From Aporrectodea caliginosa (taxonomy: Eukaryota > Annelida > Clitellata > Crassiclitellata > Lumbricidae), in contig JACEVL010000832.1 in assembly GCA_020284085.1 (NCBI GenBank), positions 124,001 to 188,000 on the forward strand: 64,000 nucleotides of DNA, written 5' to 3'. The notes below the pieces were generated by a model that did no database searches, was not told the origin of the DNA, and saw only the letters and a program-made list of their open reading frames with translations. The position numbers were made by a program, and so were the translations under genes. This document shows, piece by piece, positions 1 through 11,886 of the stretch (position 1 is its first letter; every line of letters begins with the position of its first letter).

Positions 1-173
1 GTGTGCAGAGGGGAACAATACATCAGCTTTGAAGAGGCGATTGGAATCCTGCGCCAGGAGTTGAACTATCCAGAGGACAGGGCTCTGCACTTCGTCAAGC
101 GATTCGACCACAACAAGGACGGACGTCTTTCGATCGGAGAATTCACTCAGTTCAAGACGAAGATCGAAGAGAC
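1..173 (+). CDS. EF-hand calcium-binding protein, partial exon
   Basis: Open frame from the left edge, ending at a splice donor (GTACGT at 174) after two bases of a codon (phase 2). It encodes the end of one EF-hand (YISFEEA) and one full canonical loop, DHNKDGRLSIGE, with D1, N3, D5, G6 and E12 present. The first loop looks incomplete: the residues before YISFEE are VCRGEQ. The exon therefore either starts further left with a degenerate loop, or starts at base 9 after the acceptor-like gtgtgcag. The last 11 codons after the second EF helix match the length seen in the next two exons, so this is one module of a repeated array. Likely a cytosolic calcium sensor or buffer of the calmodulin superfamily; the exact subfamily is not recognised. 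Confidence 0.85.
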
Positions 174-816
174 GTACGTACGACCACAAGTCGTTCCTTC
201 AATAAAACTTCGGTTAAACTATACGTCACCCTAAATAACACTATATAACACAATGCAGAACTATATAATATTCACATGCAGACTAGTGGAATGGCTTGGA
301 TGATAGAACGTCTCAGTGGACAATGTCACGGATTTTAAGAGGAAGCTAGAGAGAATGGGCTATTAAGCATCTCTGGTAGGGGACTGCGGGTATACCCGTA
401 CCCGCGGGTTTACCCGTACCCGACCCGTACCCGCGGGTCGGGTACGGGTCGGGTACGCATCTCACGGGTCGGGTCGGGTACGGGTAGGGTCATCACGGGT
501 ACGGGTATACCCGGTTTTACCCGTGCTGACGTGAAGTTTTGGGGTTACAATTTACAATGTCACCAATTGTCACAACTCACAATTGTTACAATTGTCACCA
601 AGTTTCTCTGATAGATTGATTGGTTGATTGATCATTACACAGCCTATAATAGAGAATATCGACACACAACGAGCCTGACCGAGTCTACAACGTACTATTA
701 GCAGTTACGTAGTGTTCTTGGTGACAGCATATAGACCACGGAGATAAAATGTATAATGCAACTGAGACAGCATAACAGCTGTATGTGAAAGGTTCCATAA
801 GTTGACTGCCTATTAT

Positions 817-1200
<384 letters not shown>

Positions 1201-1411
1201 ATCATCCTCATCATGGTCATCATCATCAGCATCATCGTCATCATCAGTCTATTTGGCTCCATGACAAAATGTATCAAGACAGAATCAACCAGAAAATATG
1301 TACCAGACAAAATGTACCAAGACGAAATATACCAAGACAATAATTACCAAGACAATAAGTACCAAGACAATAAGTACCAAGATAATAAGTACTGAGACAA
1401 TAAGTACTAAG

Positions 1412-1640
1412 ACAAAATGTATGAAGAGAGCCCAATGTAATTCTCCTCAAAGTAATCCAGTAGGAAATCTAAATCTAGGAAATCGTCGTTAGTCATCAAT
1501 TGTTCGAACACCGCAATAACATCTGGTACGGGAACAAAGGCTAATGCCATTAACTGCTTCACCTTGTCAGCAAATTGCTCGTTTTCTGTGTATAGTGTTG
1601 CTTTACCATTGGCCTGCAGCCGGCGCCAAACATTCTGTCC
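1412..1640 (-). pseudogene. MULE transposase, downstream fragment
   Basis: The minus-strand frame resumes in the duplicated GQNVWRR motif and runs about 75 codons through FEQLMTNDD and DYFEENYIG, typical of the region after the MULE catalytic domain. It stops in the terminal repeats of the element, so the usual C-terminal part is missing. It was continuous with the fragment at 3858-4522 before the 1641-3857 insertion: both sides carry the same 21 bases. Confidence 0.85.
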
Positions 1641-3857
1641 GGAGTCTATTTATCCCAGGATTTATTGACGCGTGGAGTTAATTCTTACTAGGAATAATTG
1701 ACCGGTGGAGTGTATTGTTACTAGGACTAAAACACTCCTGTTGGTGAATAGACACTCCAGTGGAGTTAATTCTTCCTAGGACAAATTGAATGGGGGAGTT
1801 AATTCTTCCTAGGACAAATTGACTGGGGAGTTAATTCTTCCTAGGACAAATGGAATGGGGGAGTTAAATCTTCCTAGAACAATTTGACTTGGGAGTTAAT
1901 TCTTCCTAGGATATATTGACTGGGGGAGTTAATTCTTCCTAGGACAAATTGACAGGGGAGCTAATTCTTCCTAGGACATACTGACTGGGGAGTTAATTCT
2001 TCCTAGGACAAATTGACAGGGGAGTTAATTCTTCCTAGGACAAATTGACTGGGGAGTTAATTCTTCCTAGGGCATACTGACTGGGGAGTTAATTCTTCCT
2101 AGGACAAATTGACAGGGGAGTTGATTCTTCTTTGGACCAAATGACTTGTGGAGTTGATTCTTCCTAAGACTGGGGGAGTTAATTCTTCCTAGAACAAATT
2201 GACTGGGGAGTTAATTCTTCCTAGGACATATTGACTGGGGAGTTAATTCTTCCTAGGACAAATTGACTGGGGAGTTAATTCTTCCTAGGACATACTGACT
2301 GGGGAGTTAATTCTTCCTAGGACAAATTGACAGGGGAGTTGATTCTTCCTTGGACCAAATGACTTGTGGAGTTGATTCTTCCTAAGACTGGGGAGTTAAT
2401 TTTTCTTAGAACAAATTGACTGGCGAGTTAATTCTTCCTAGGATATATTGACTGGGGAGTTAATTCTTCCTAGGACAAATTGACAGGGGAGCTGATTCTT
2501 CTTAGGACAAATTGACTGGGGAGTTAATTCTTCCTAGGACATATTGACTGGGAGTTAATTCTTCCTAGGACAAATTGACTGGGGAGTTAATTCTTCCTAG
2601 GACAAATGGAATGGGGGAGTTAAATCTTCCTAGGACAATTTGACTTGGGAGTTAATTCTTCCTAGGATATATTGACTGGGGAGTTAATTCTTCCTAGGAC
2701 AAATTGACAGGGGAGCTAATTCTTCCTAGGACAAAATGACTGGGGAGTTAATTCTTCTTGGGACATATTGACTGGGGAGTTAATTCTTCCTATGACATAC
2801 TGACTGGGGAGTTAATTCTTCCTAGGACAAATTGACAGGGGGAGTTGATTCTTCTTTGGACCAGATGACTTGTGGAGCTGATTCTTCCTAGGACAAATTG
2901 AATGGCGTAGTCTTAGATAAGAAGTATCTTCGGTGTAGGACCAATTAACAACGAAGAAAACTCCTCCAAACGAAAACAGTCAAATACCGGCTGCACAGTG
3001 ATAATGATAGTAATAATGAGTCCCCATTCAATTTGGGTAAAAATTTAGAATCGGAGTGCGTAGGTTTCGTGGGTGTCTGTTAGGATAAGGGTTAGGCGTC
3101 GTGAGAGTCGGTTAGGGTAAGGTTAGGCGTCGTGAGAGTCGGTTAGGGTAGGTAGGGTCAGGGTTAGGGTTAGTGTCGTCACTAGAAAACATGGTACCTT
3201 CCTCGCAGCATGCCAAAAGATACTGTGAAATGCCAGTAAACTTACGCACCCCGATACTAAATATTCGCCTCAATTTGTCCTAGGAAGAATCAACTCCACA
3301 AGTCAATTTGTTCTGGGAAGAATCAACTCCACAAGTCCTTTTGGTCCCAGGAAGAATCAACTCCCCAGTCAATATGTCCTTGGAAGAATTAACTCCCCAT
3401 TCAATTTGTCCAAGGAAGAATTAACTCCCCAGTCAATATGTCCTAGGAAGAATTAACTCCCCCAGTCAATATGTCCTATAGGAAGAATTAACTCCCCAGT
3501 CAATATGTCCTAGGAAGAATTAACTCCCCAGTCAATATATGTCCTAGGAAGAATTAACTCCCCCAGTCAATATGTCCTAGGAAGAATTAACTCCCCAGTC
3601 AATTTGTCCTAGGAAGAATTAACTCCCCAGTCAATATGTCCTAGGAAGAATTAACTCCCCATTCAATTTGTCCTTGGAAGAATCAACTCCACAAGTCATT
3701 TGGTCGGAACTTAAATTAAACGAAAACACTACCGGAGTGTTTATTCGCTGGGTGGAGTGTTTTTGTCCTAGTATGGATTAACTCTAGAGTCATTATGTAC
3801 TAGGATAAAAACACTCCCGGAGTCTTTTTGTACGGGGAGTGCATTCAGCCTCCTACA
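1641..3857. mobile_element. Foldback-like element of tandem 32-bp units
   Basis: Inserted in the MULE transposase frame with an exact 21-bp duplication of target (1620-1640 and 3858-3878, CCGGCGCC...CTGTCC). The left arm (about 1650-2920) is some 40 imperfect copies of a roughly 32-bp unit containing gagttaattcttcctagg. The right arm (about 3262-3850) is the same unit inverted (cctaggaagaattaactc). The two arms form a long imperfect hairpin with a 340-bp loop. Ends are GGAGTCT and, inverted, GGAGGCT. No coding capacity seen. The arrangement recalls foldback or TU-type elements, but a 21-bp target duplication is unusual for those. Confidence 0.75.
2998..3180. repeat. Loop of foldback element with TTAGGG-like motifs
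   Basis: Unique loop between the inverted arms. A short stretch (about 3085-3175) repeats gtcgtgagagtcggttaggg and includes gggttagggttag, which resembles an animal telomere motif but is only two to three units long. Confidence 0.5.
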
Positions 3858-4522
3858 CCGGCGCCAAACATTCTGTCCAAAGTGGAAATAGCAACCGTTC
3901 ATTTCGGCGTCAGGGAATGACAGTCGCAGAGCGTTTATGGCAGCCAACTCGAAATCCGTGGTTATAGAATGGGGTGCACCTGTCGGGTTGAGGTTTCCTA
4001 TATGATGTAATAGGCGGCGGTAGATATGTTCACTGCGTCCTGGTAATAACCCGTAAACGCACGGGTAAGTCACTCCATTGTTCAGTGCATGGATGGTGTA
4101 TAGCTGATCGAAGCCCTCTGGTGTAACGCGGAATGTCCCATCGGCAAACCAATGCTCACTGCTCACCAAGTAATCTCCCGTGACAGTGTTGCTCTGCTCG
4201 GAAGAAGATGGGCGTGTTGAACAGAAACTTGCGTTAGACTCTGATGAACGACCTGTCGTGTTCCTTCTTCTGTTGTCTGAGCACGTTTTTTCATCTCTGA
4301 ACGCATAGCTTCGACTTTTGCTTTCCCGTGTTTAGGTGCGTGGTTGTGTGCTGTTGGTGCCTGCACTACAACATCGTCTTTGGTATGTAATCCGGATTGA
4401 CATGTTCGCTCTTCACAAACCCAAATCTCTTTGCCGTTTGCCCCATTTCGCTTCTTAGTAAACAAGAATTCACCGAGTACTAACTTTCTATTGCCCTTTT
4501 GCGAAACGATAAACGTAGCCAT
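3858..4522 (-). pseudogene. FLYWCH/MULE transposase, upstream fragment
   Basis: Minus strand from 4522. Residues 1-60 form a FLYWCH-type zinc finger (C-x5-C...H-x-H in WVCEERTCQ...AHNHAP). A second frame then gives the catalytic core of the MULE domain: WFADGTF, QLYTIHA, TDFELAAINAL and GCYFHFGQNVWRR. The two parts lie in different frames, and about 100 residues usually found between them are missing, so the gene has an internal deletion or frameshift near 4165. The foldback element then cuts it after GQNVWRR. Cut-and-paste transposase by family; inactive here. Confidence 0.85.
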
Positions 4523-5466
4523 TTTGTAAGAGTCATGAACGTCAACTGAAGACTACAACACAATATACACAATATAGAGAAGGGATGGACTAAGTAATAA
4601 ACATCTGTACAACACAGTCGAGAAGGGATTGTCTTCATAGTCCTACATGCTTGGCCTAGATATGCTGGTACATTATGTCTGGTCTATTTTGTCCTGGTAG
4701 TCATTGACGTGGTACTTGTTGTCGCGGTACATTATGTCTTGGTACACTGTGTCTTGTAGATTTTGACGTGGTACATTTTGTCTGGTATCTTTTGACCTGG
4801 TACTTTTCGTCTTGGTACATTATGTCTTGCTCCCGTCTATTTATTATTATCACTGCATGCTGAGTTGTAAGCCTATTGGCCTGGTAGCAATTGGGACTGC
4901 TGGGAAGGCGTGGTAATGACGTGGCGGGTACTGTACGGGTACGGGTATACCCGCGGGTACGGGTAGGGTCGGGTAGTAATTTTGAGTACGGGTCGGGTAC
5001 GGGTACGGGTAACGGTTCTGTGTTACGGGTACGGGTCGGGTAACAAAAAATGCTGTACCCGCAGACCTCTAATCTCTGGTTAATATGCACTGGTTCAAAC
5101 ACGGACTAAACGTTTTCTGAACCACTTAAAACTCTTGTCTCTTACGTTATTTGTTTTGTTCATGTTATGCGATTGTCTCATTTGTCTAGTCAGAATTTAT
5201 GCAGATACAACACGCAGAAATGCCTCATTCTTACAACAGTCACTAACTGTCATTAATTGTGGTTTCAGTAGAGATTTAAAAAAATGGAGACACAGAGACA
5301 AAGACACAAACAACACGATGGAGACAAAAATACAAAGATAGACAAAGACAGAGAATTATGCTACTGAACTTGTAAGAATAATTTTAAGAATAATCCTGAT
5401 GGGACGTTTTCATGCCCAGGCATGCATCTGTATTAGCGCAAATGATTGTTGGGGATGTCTTTTCAG

Positions 5467-5676
5467 CAAATGTCAGCTTGTACCGAAGTTCAAGGAATAC
5501 GATTTAGATGGAAATGGTTTCATAACTCTGGAAGAAGCGTCGACCATTCTCCAGAATCGACCATTCAATTTTCCCGCTTCCAAAGTCGTATTCCTACTGA
5601 AGCGATTCGATAAAGATGGAAATGGAAAACTGGACATCGAGGAATTCGCCGGATTCTACGCCGAGACAAAGGCAAC
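5467..5676 (+). CDS. EF-hand protein, EF-hand pair module exon
   Basis: Acceptor tgtcttttcag ends at 5466 and donor GTAGGA starts at 5677. It is phase 2 on both sides, so it joins exactly to the exon ending at 173 and to the next at 6671. 210 bases, 70 codons. Two canonical calcium loops: DLDGNGFITLEE and DKDGNGKLDIEE. The in-frame stop just after the exon (TAG, 5678-5680) belongs to the donor site. Same module architecture as the flanking exons, pointing to exon duplication in the history of the gene. Confidence 0.9.
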
Positions 5677-5697
5677 GTAGGAATACAGCTGAGACGC

Positions 5698-5880
5698 TTA
5701 CATACATATATACATATATACATATATACATATATATACATATATATATGTACATATAAACATATATGCACAGTTATATACCTAAGTATATGTATAGATG
5801 CATATATATAGCTAAATGATCGATTGCGGTGTACGTTACTGTATGTATATATGTGTATATATATGCATAATATATACATA
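5698..5880. repeat. (CATATA)n microsatellite
   Basis: Alternating catata/tatata tract in EF-hand intron 2. No coding signal. Confidence 0.9.
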
Positions 5881-5892
5881 CACATAGATACA

Positions 5893-6250
5893 TTCATTCA
5901 TTCATTCATTCAGAACAGAGTTTATATAGCGCCCCTTCAAAGAAACTACTCAGGAGCGCTCCCAGCCCAGCCACGACTAAAGAAAAAAGACTTTGAGGGA
6001 CTTGTAGAACCCTGTCAGATGGCTTACAAGTAAAAAACGGAGCTTAAGTGGTAGGTCATTCCAGATGGAAGGGCCAACAACCGAGAAAGCACGGCGCTGC
6101 CCTAGCCAAGCGAGTCCGTGGAACAAGGAACTCACCCCTCGTCGCAGAGCGAAGCACCCGACGCGCTGGAACATCAGACACTGGGCGGCAAAGATCACGC
6201 AAGTAAGATGGAGCGCAGCCAAGAACACAACGAGAAACCAGAGCAGCAAT
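5893..6250 (-). mobile_element. LINE 3' fragment (CR1/L2-like)
   Basis: Minus-strand frame contains RRAFSVVGPSIWNDLPLKLR, the conserved C-terminal signature after reverse transcriptase in CR1/L2-type LINEs, followed by a short tail that ends at an (ATTC)n tract (5893-5912), the 3' tail. 5' truncated. Similar 3' ends recur at 11887, 53280 and 63290. Confidence 0.75.
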
Positions 6251-6670
6251 GCGATATGAGATCCGTTACATACAGTAACGTACTCCGCAATCGATCATTT
6301 AGCTGCGCCCACATTGTCGCCAGCCGTACAAAAATTATTCGAAGCTTTAATTCTGTTATCTGAGAGAGGTGGATTTTAACTATCAGATCAGAAGCAAAAG
6401 CTACAACAATGCTAGTTGTTACAAACTTCTATGGCGCCGACGAAGAAGAAATTTTCAGACGATTATGCAGTTGATGTTGATGTTGACGAAAACGATGATG
6501 ATGAAGATAAATATCATGAACAAACGAGGAAGAAAAACACGATGATGATATTGATTACGATAATGACGACGGTGATGACGATTAAATTATCTATGATTCT
6601 AATGATGACGACGATGATGATGACGATGACTACTTTAAGATGTGTATAAGTCGGATGTGTTCTGTTTTAG

Positions 6671-6881
6671 TCATGAAGAGATAGCGAGCTGTTTCGATCA
6701 GCTGGACCGAGACGGCAACGGCGTCCTTAGTCCGGACGAGATCGCCTTCGTCATCCAGGACAAAATGGGATTCGATGAGACGATGGCGCGACACCTCGTC
6801 CAGATGTTTGACCAGAACAAGGACGGAAACCTCGACAAAACCGAATTCATGCAGCTCTGGGCGGGCATGTTTGGTCAGTGA
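6671..6881 (+). CDS. EF-hand protein, third EF-hand pair exon
   Basis: Acceptor gttctgttttag ends at 6670; the entry phase (2) matches the previous exon. Two canonical loops, DRDGNGVLSPDE and DQNKDGNLDKTE. The frame reaches TGA at 6879-6881. That stop overlaps a good donor, CA|GTGAGG at 6878, which would also end the exon in phase 2 after exactly 11 codons from the last EF helix start, as in the other two modules. So this is either the terminal exon (a possible poly(A) signal follows at 7040) or another internal module ending at 6877. I cannot decide from sequence alone, and no further EF-hand exon is visible downstream. Confidence 0.88.
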
Positions 6882-7039
6882 GGCGGAACGACAGCCAGTG
6901 ACAAGCCCAGAGGAAGCGCCGCATTCAGCCAAGAGAGACGGAAGGATGCATGGGGGAATTCGGAGGACCGAGCTGTGCGAGGAGAGGCGTCTTATTAACA
7001 CTCGATTGATCCAAGAGTATTGAACGCTTCTAGGGCCCG

Positions 7040-7045
7040 ATTAAA
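7040..7045 (+). other. Possible poly(A) signal ATTAAA
   Basis: Lies 160 bases after the third EF-hand exon. It would serve the gene if that exon is terminal. Weak by itself. Confidence 0.35.
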
Positions 7046-7189
7046 GAGACGTGGTTAAACTTCTTTTCTTTACGATGCGTGTTTTAAATAATATCTTCAT
7101 CCATGTTATAGACAATTCATTCCAAAGAATTTTGATTCAAAAGATGATCTTGTTATTCGATATTCGATAGAACTGATTTTACGACTAGG

Positions 7190-7360
7190 CGAGTTCTTCC
7201 AACCCATCTACTTGACCATGTCTGCTTCTGCTTTCTCTCTTCTGCTGGAGTTCAGCCTGACTTCTCCAACGGATCATGACGTTTGATTGCGATCATCGAC
7301 TGATGTTTTGGGGATTATGTTAATGGCGCTATAGAAGTCATTAGATCAGATTAGATAATC
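7190..7360 (+). mobile_element. LINE/SINE 3' end with (ATTAG)n tail
   Basis: The ending atggcgctatagaagtcatt followed by agatcagattagat matches the retroposon 3' ends seen elsewhere in the window (GGCGCTATA... plus short AT-rich tail). Plus orientation; body not resolved. Confidence 0.5.
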
Positions 7361-7502
7361 ACAATCCCCTGAAATCTCTGCTAAGACACATTTTACTCTA
7401 ACCTGCCGAGACAGAAGAAATCTGACGCTGATTCTTCTTCCACTAAGAAAACGCACAGATGAAGCAGTGTGGTGTCGATGGTGTTGTTGATTATGGTGGG
7501 TA

Positions 7503-7797
7503 CCTGGGCGCCCGCACATGGGGGCAAGAGGGGGCACTTGCCCTCCCCTGGAAAATTGACACCTATTGTTTTAACTACTACTTTTGGTGTTTAACAAATT
7601 TTTTCGCACTAAACCACTAATGATACTAATGATTCACAAGTGAAATTGAGAAATTTAGCTTTAAGTAAGAATAAAAATATTTTCTATGAAAAATACCTTT
7701 TTTAATTCCTGTCTTGCATTTTCAAGCTCTTGCTACACAATTTAACCGTGACCATTGTGTCTTGTCCCTCCTGAAAAACTATCTGCGGGCGCCCATG
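7503..7797. mobile_element. 295-bp hAT-type MITE
   Basis: Exact 8-bp target duplication GGTGGGTA (7495-7502, 7798-7805). Inverted ends CCTGGGCGCCCGCACAT and CATGGGCGCCCGCAGAT match at 15 of 17 bases. AT-rich non-coding centre. Confidence 0.85.
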
Positions 7798-8221
7798 GGT
7801 GGGTATGATTGTGGGAACGTCCCGTCACTGACCAGTAGGGTAACTACCGCACAACGAGGGTGGACAAAGTTCATTGGCCCCCGACGTCCCAAAGGCCTCA
7901 AGCTTTTCAACAACAAAAATTTCATATACTTTTTTCCGTAACAATAATTAGGAAAATTTTCACATTATGTCAGTATGCTTTTCAGTACATGATGCAAAGA
8001 AGCGACATCTGACGAATCTCATAACTAAAATCAGGCCATGCAGCAGACGTGCATTTTGTATTAATTTAAATATTCCTTTTCCAGTTTGTTTCACCCCTAT
8101 CGCCCGTTGACTAAGGTAAGTGTTCATGTTTTATCATTATCATTATATAACTGTTGTCCCATTGTGCTTTTGCAAATGGTGAATTAAAGACCATACTTAC
8201 TTACTTACTTTATATTAGAGC

Positions 8222-8290
8222 CCTGGGTCCGAAGCGCCTCTGAATCTCTGAGTGGCGCTATACAAATGTTCAATTACAATTACAATTTAT
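8222..8290 (+). mobile_element. LINE 3' end with (ACAATT)n tail
   Basis: The stretch from gcgcctctgaatctctgagt to the tail shares a block with the minus-strand LINE at 53225-53490, ending gcgctatacaaatgttcaa plus ttacaa repeats. Confidence 0.6.
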
Positions 8291-8299
8291 GATTTATCT

Positions 8300-8665
8300 T
8301 CTTCGGAAATCTCTTTTGATTCGCAATTAGCAGCAACAAAACTGCAACAAACATATCCATCGGACATCGGTCCCAATTTTGTGTCAGAGGTGCGGTCATT
8401 CAGACGTGAGTTCAGCAAGGAACTTGAAACCAAAAAAACTGTGCTGGACATATATATATATATATACGCAAACTCATATTGAGCTCTCACATAACGTCAT
8501 TCATGCCGGAGTTGGCTACTGCCTGTGTGCCACTTTCCCAGGGCCAGTCACCTTCGCCAGTGCGGAGCGCTCCTTCTCCAAATTGAAAATACACCATCTC
8601 ACAGGACAGGCTCTATGGTCTTGATCTTCTTGCGTTCGAAAACGGATGTGCCAAGCAATAATTCA
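8300..8665 (+). pseudogene. hAT transposase C-terminal remnant
   Basis: Frames in sequence give SFDSQLAATKLQQTYPSDIG, then after a (TA)n interruption (8448-8466) the hAT dimerisation motif LCATFPGPVTFASAERSFSK and RLYGLDLLAFENG. Family knowledge: AERSFSKLK is the hallmark of the C-terminal dimerisation domain of hAT transposases. Broken by frameshifts and the microsatellite; inactive. Confidence 0.75.
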
Positions 8666-9493
8666 TATTGATGAATATTGATATTTGCCAACTGCACAGC
8701 TAGAATACAAATTCAGGATGCAATTCTCTGAAGAACTACAGGCTACAGTCTACACTAGGCCTGCACTACTGTGTAGGCAGTTTCACAGTATAGCATGTGG
8801 GTGGTATAGGCGGCAGACCAATACATTTCGCTTTATTTTCATTTTATAAATCAAGACAATTTAACTTGAATTATTAATCTCATTAAACTACTCATTACTC
8901 TATGCACTCATCAGGGTAACCTAGAAACCTAGTAACTATTATACTGTGCATGATGTAGGCTAGTACTCTGTTCATAATTCTTCATTCATTATGTAATTCT
9001 CTTATTTACAGTGTAAGTGTACACTAGCTATGCATGTAACTAGTCTATATGCGACAGGCCAAATTAGTCAATACATTTCGATTGTATTCGTGTTTTGTCT
9101 TTAACTATTAATGTGACTTGAAGTCTTGAACTATGGATTATTGATGATAACGTTTAACACACTCTTTCATCACCTAGGCTAACTGCAGTTTTAAATCGCA
9201 ATCTCATTGTTTACACTCTTTAGTCTCTTTAATGGGTAAAGGCCCCAGGCTTAGAGTGTCTATGGGCCACGACTCGATTCTTACCCCACTTGCCCGTCAC
9301 ACACCTTCAAATTGTGTGGACCCGGTTCATCGTTCTCGTACTCTGTGTCCTCGCTCTTGCCTTAATAATAAAAAATCAGTCCCTATAATTATGACAATCA
9401 CGTGGTCAATGGGTGCATGGATATCATATGATATCAAATTGTCCATTCAAGGCGAGGGATCAGATTCCGGGCTGATCCTTCGGGCCCGTGCAT
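8666..9493. other. No gene recognised
   Basis: AT-rich sequence with taggcct-type short motifs. An 87-codon frame at 9232-9495 shows no known domain and no splice support. Confidence 0.5.
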
Positions 9494-10130
9494 AGTAAGT
9501 AAGTAAGTATATTCTTTAATAAAACCAATTGCATATCCGCACTCTGGTGTACATACATCTTAACAACAATCAGTTAATGTCAATACGAGTACAACATTCT
9601 AACAATAAACGTGTTTCGCTGTAAATTATCTGCAAGAGGTACACAATGGTCGTGCGATCGCGGTCGCAGGTATATTGTTGGGGCTTTTTGGTGGAAGTAA
9701 ACTATGCAGTACGTGGCCCTGGTTCATTAGGACCGCAGAGAAAAAGACGGGTGTCAGCTTCAAGACAAAGTCGCTCAAATTTTGGGTAGTCTTCAGGAAG
9801 ATACCGGAGGCGGATTAGCTTGCTTATTACTGATTGAAGTCGGCATCTATCCTGTTGTCCCGCAACCCCCACCATGCCGGGGCAGCATAGAGTAAACGAG
9901 CCACTGTTGTTGCACGTACTACATCATAAAGCTGCAGACCCTTGAGGCCATGTGCAACAAGAATGCGCAGGGCATACATTGAATGTTTTGCCTTACAGCA
10001 TATTCGGGTGATATGAGGCTCAAAGCTGAGAACTTCTGTAAATGTAACCCCTAGGATATTCAGGCTCGACACCCTAGTCAATCCAGGGGTGACATCCGGA
10101 ACAGTGTCATTCCATGCACGCCCCTCGGCC
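9494..10130 (-). mobile_element. LINE reverse-transcriptase 3' fragment
   Basis: Minus-strand frame 10081-9827 has ILGVTF, CCKAKHSMYALRILVAHGL and RLLYAAPAWWGL, typical of the post-RT region of non-LTR retrotransposons. After a frameshift it continues with LIRLRYLP and ends near an (ACTT)n tail at 9494-9509. Same family as fragments at 33990-34390 and 36781-37330. Confidence 0.8.
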
Positions 10131-10299
10131 GTCTGATCACCATCTCAAAGGTCTTGAACCAATTATGTCGTCGTAATTGGCTGATGTTAAACCACTTCAA
10201 ACATAGTAAATTGGCAATTAGCCCAATTGATCTGGAGGGGGGGACGTCACGCTACGCGATGATAGATATGTTTCTTGCTATTATAATCAGCGTCTATTA

Positions 10300-10480
10300 A
10301 TCTATAACCATAACCATAACCATCAATTTATTGCTCCAAACATTGACAAAGTAACATTTCGTTGTACAAAGAACAAAGATCTGTTGGTCGCAAAAGGGAA
10401 CCCAGAAGGGACCAGAGTCCCGCTGGTTAGGGCCACCTATATACATAGTCTGTTGCTAGATGGTTAACAGAGGTTATCTA
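10300..10480 (-). repeat. Retroposon 3' end with (ACCATA)n tail
   Basis: Three ataacc units followed by sequence of a 3'-UTR type (ttattgctccaaacattg...). Probably the 3' end of a minus-strand LINE; body not identified. Confidence 0.4.
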
Positions 10481-10567
10481 GTACAGTGAATTCATATAAT
10501 AAGTATCTAGTACATGTACACTTATCAACGTACTAGTACAAAGTATTGAACCTTAACTAAGACAAAC

Positions 10568-11784
10568 CAAAGGCGTACCGTATGGGGGACAGGGGGGCGA
10601 GTCGCCCCAGGGGGCACTTGTGCAGTGGCGGAAAATAGGGTTGTAGAAAAATAAAAAGTTGGAGAGAAAGAAAGATATATAAAAAAAGAAAGAAGGAAAG
10701 AAATAAACCGTCACTTTGGTCAAGTCGGCTTGGCTTCCGTTGATCGTTGCCTTAAGCCTCCGTTAGAGGAGGCATCACTCTGAGAGGCCAGAACATTAAA
10801 TGGCGCCCCAGGCAAAGCAAACATTTGGCGCCCTCGGACCTCCAACCCCCACTTCAAGGTTCAATGAAATCAGAAATTATTTAAATTTGTTTCATAAGCG
10901 AAAGTTTTGAATTCAAATGAAAATAATCATTGTAATTGAAAAAATGGCTAAAAAGTGAAAAACAAAACTGTTAAAACGCATTCTGGCGCCATCTAGCTGT
11001 TGGCGCCCCTAGCACTTTCCTGCTTTGCTTGTGTCTAAGACCGGCACTGAGAGGTCTACGTTAAACACTCTAATTATTGCAGAAAAGGAAGCCGTTTTTG
11101 CAGTGTTTACTAAATCTTAACATAACTATTTTATTGTTATCCATGATCCAGTGGGTATACGCCGTGTATCTCCCAATCCTTACCATTGGACTACGCATAT
11201 TTAACAGTGTTTGTCAGTAGGTCTATTACTAGCTGGGAGAGAAGTTTTCACAACGGAAACTCATTAAAACTTATTATTTTAAGGTACACAATGAGCAAAA
11301 TGCGATTAACAAATTTAGCAAGAAACCAATTAATTTGGACGATGTCATCAATTATTTTTCATCCGTAATAGCACGCAAGATAACGTTAATAGCCTATGTG
11401 ATAAAATATGGTAATTATAACATAGGCCTAATATGATATGTAGGCCTATATAATTATGTAGGCCTACTGTAGGCCTACACATTACAGCGAGTCAGCGAAA
11501 GTCGCAATTCATGCACTAAAATGTTTTGGTTATCTAATAATATAGATTTCAGTAAGTTAAAAATGTAGGCCTATAGCTAAAACGGATCATTGGAAAATAT
11601 AGTGAAAAGTGATAGCTCCAGACAGGCTATAAATTGTATAAAACAAAATTGTATGTGTAATACGATCGACGATCGTCATGCGAATTGCAATATCTTAGAG
11701 ATAATAGCATAACCAAACTCAAGTGGCCAAGGGCGGCATCTTGGGACCTCGCCCCGGGCGGCATTTCAGCTCCGTACGCCACTG
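10568..11784. mobile_element. Non-autonomous hAT-like element, 1.2 kb
   Basis: Inverted ends CAAAGGCGTACCGTA and CAGTGGCGTACGGAG (11 of 15 bases), a common hAT end type. Target duplications are imperfect (AGACAAAC at 10560-10567, AGAAAAAA at 11785-11792; 6 of 8), suggesting age. The inside is AT-rich with repeated taggcctac palindromes; no transposase. Confidence 0.65.
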
Positions 11785-11886
11785 AGAAAAAAAACAGAAT
11801 GGGGGATTAGAACCCAACTAATCGTTCTGATGAATTATCTCATTGGCGTAACTTATGCTTAAATTGCTTTAAATTCGAGATCTAAT

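Larger units (their letters stand above)
1255..4834 (-). mobile_element. Mutator-like (MULE) element nested in the hAT
   Basis: 8-bp target duplication GTCTATTT at 1247-1254 and 4835-4842. Inverted ends GGCTCCATGACAAAATGTAT and GGGAGCAAGACATAATGTAC (20 of 26 bases match over the longer alignment). Both ends continue as tandem about-15-bp units of the type taccaagacaaaatg (1261-1435 and, inverted, 4655-4835), the subterminal repeats common in animal MULEs. It carries a broken FLYWCH/MULE transposase gene on the minus strand. Confidence 0.85.

Noticed and set aside
1650..2920. CRISPR-like array of 32-bp repeats
   Set aside because: Units are contiguous with no unique spacers, and the context is an animal transposon with an inverted partner array.
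3085..3180. Telomere repeat
   Set aside because: Only two to three TTAGGG-like units inside a transposon loop; too short to call an interstitial telomere.
6416..6649. 77-codon Asp/Met-rich frame in EF-hand intron 2
   Set aside because: GAT/ATG-rich low-complexity sequence without splice sites that fit the EF-hand phases.
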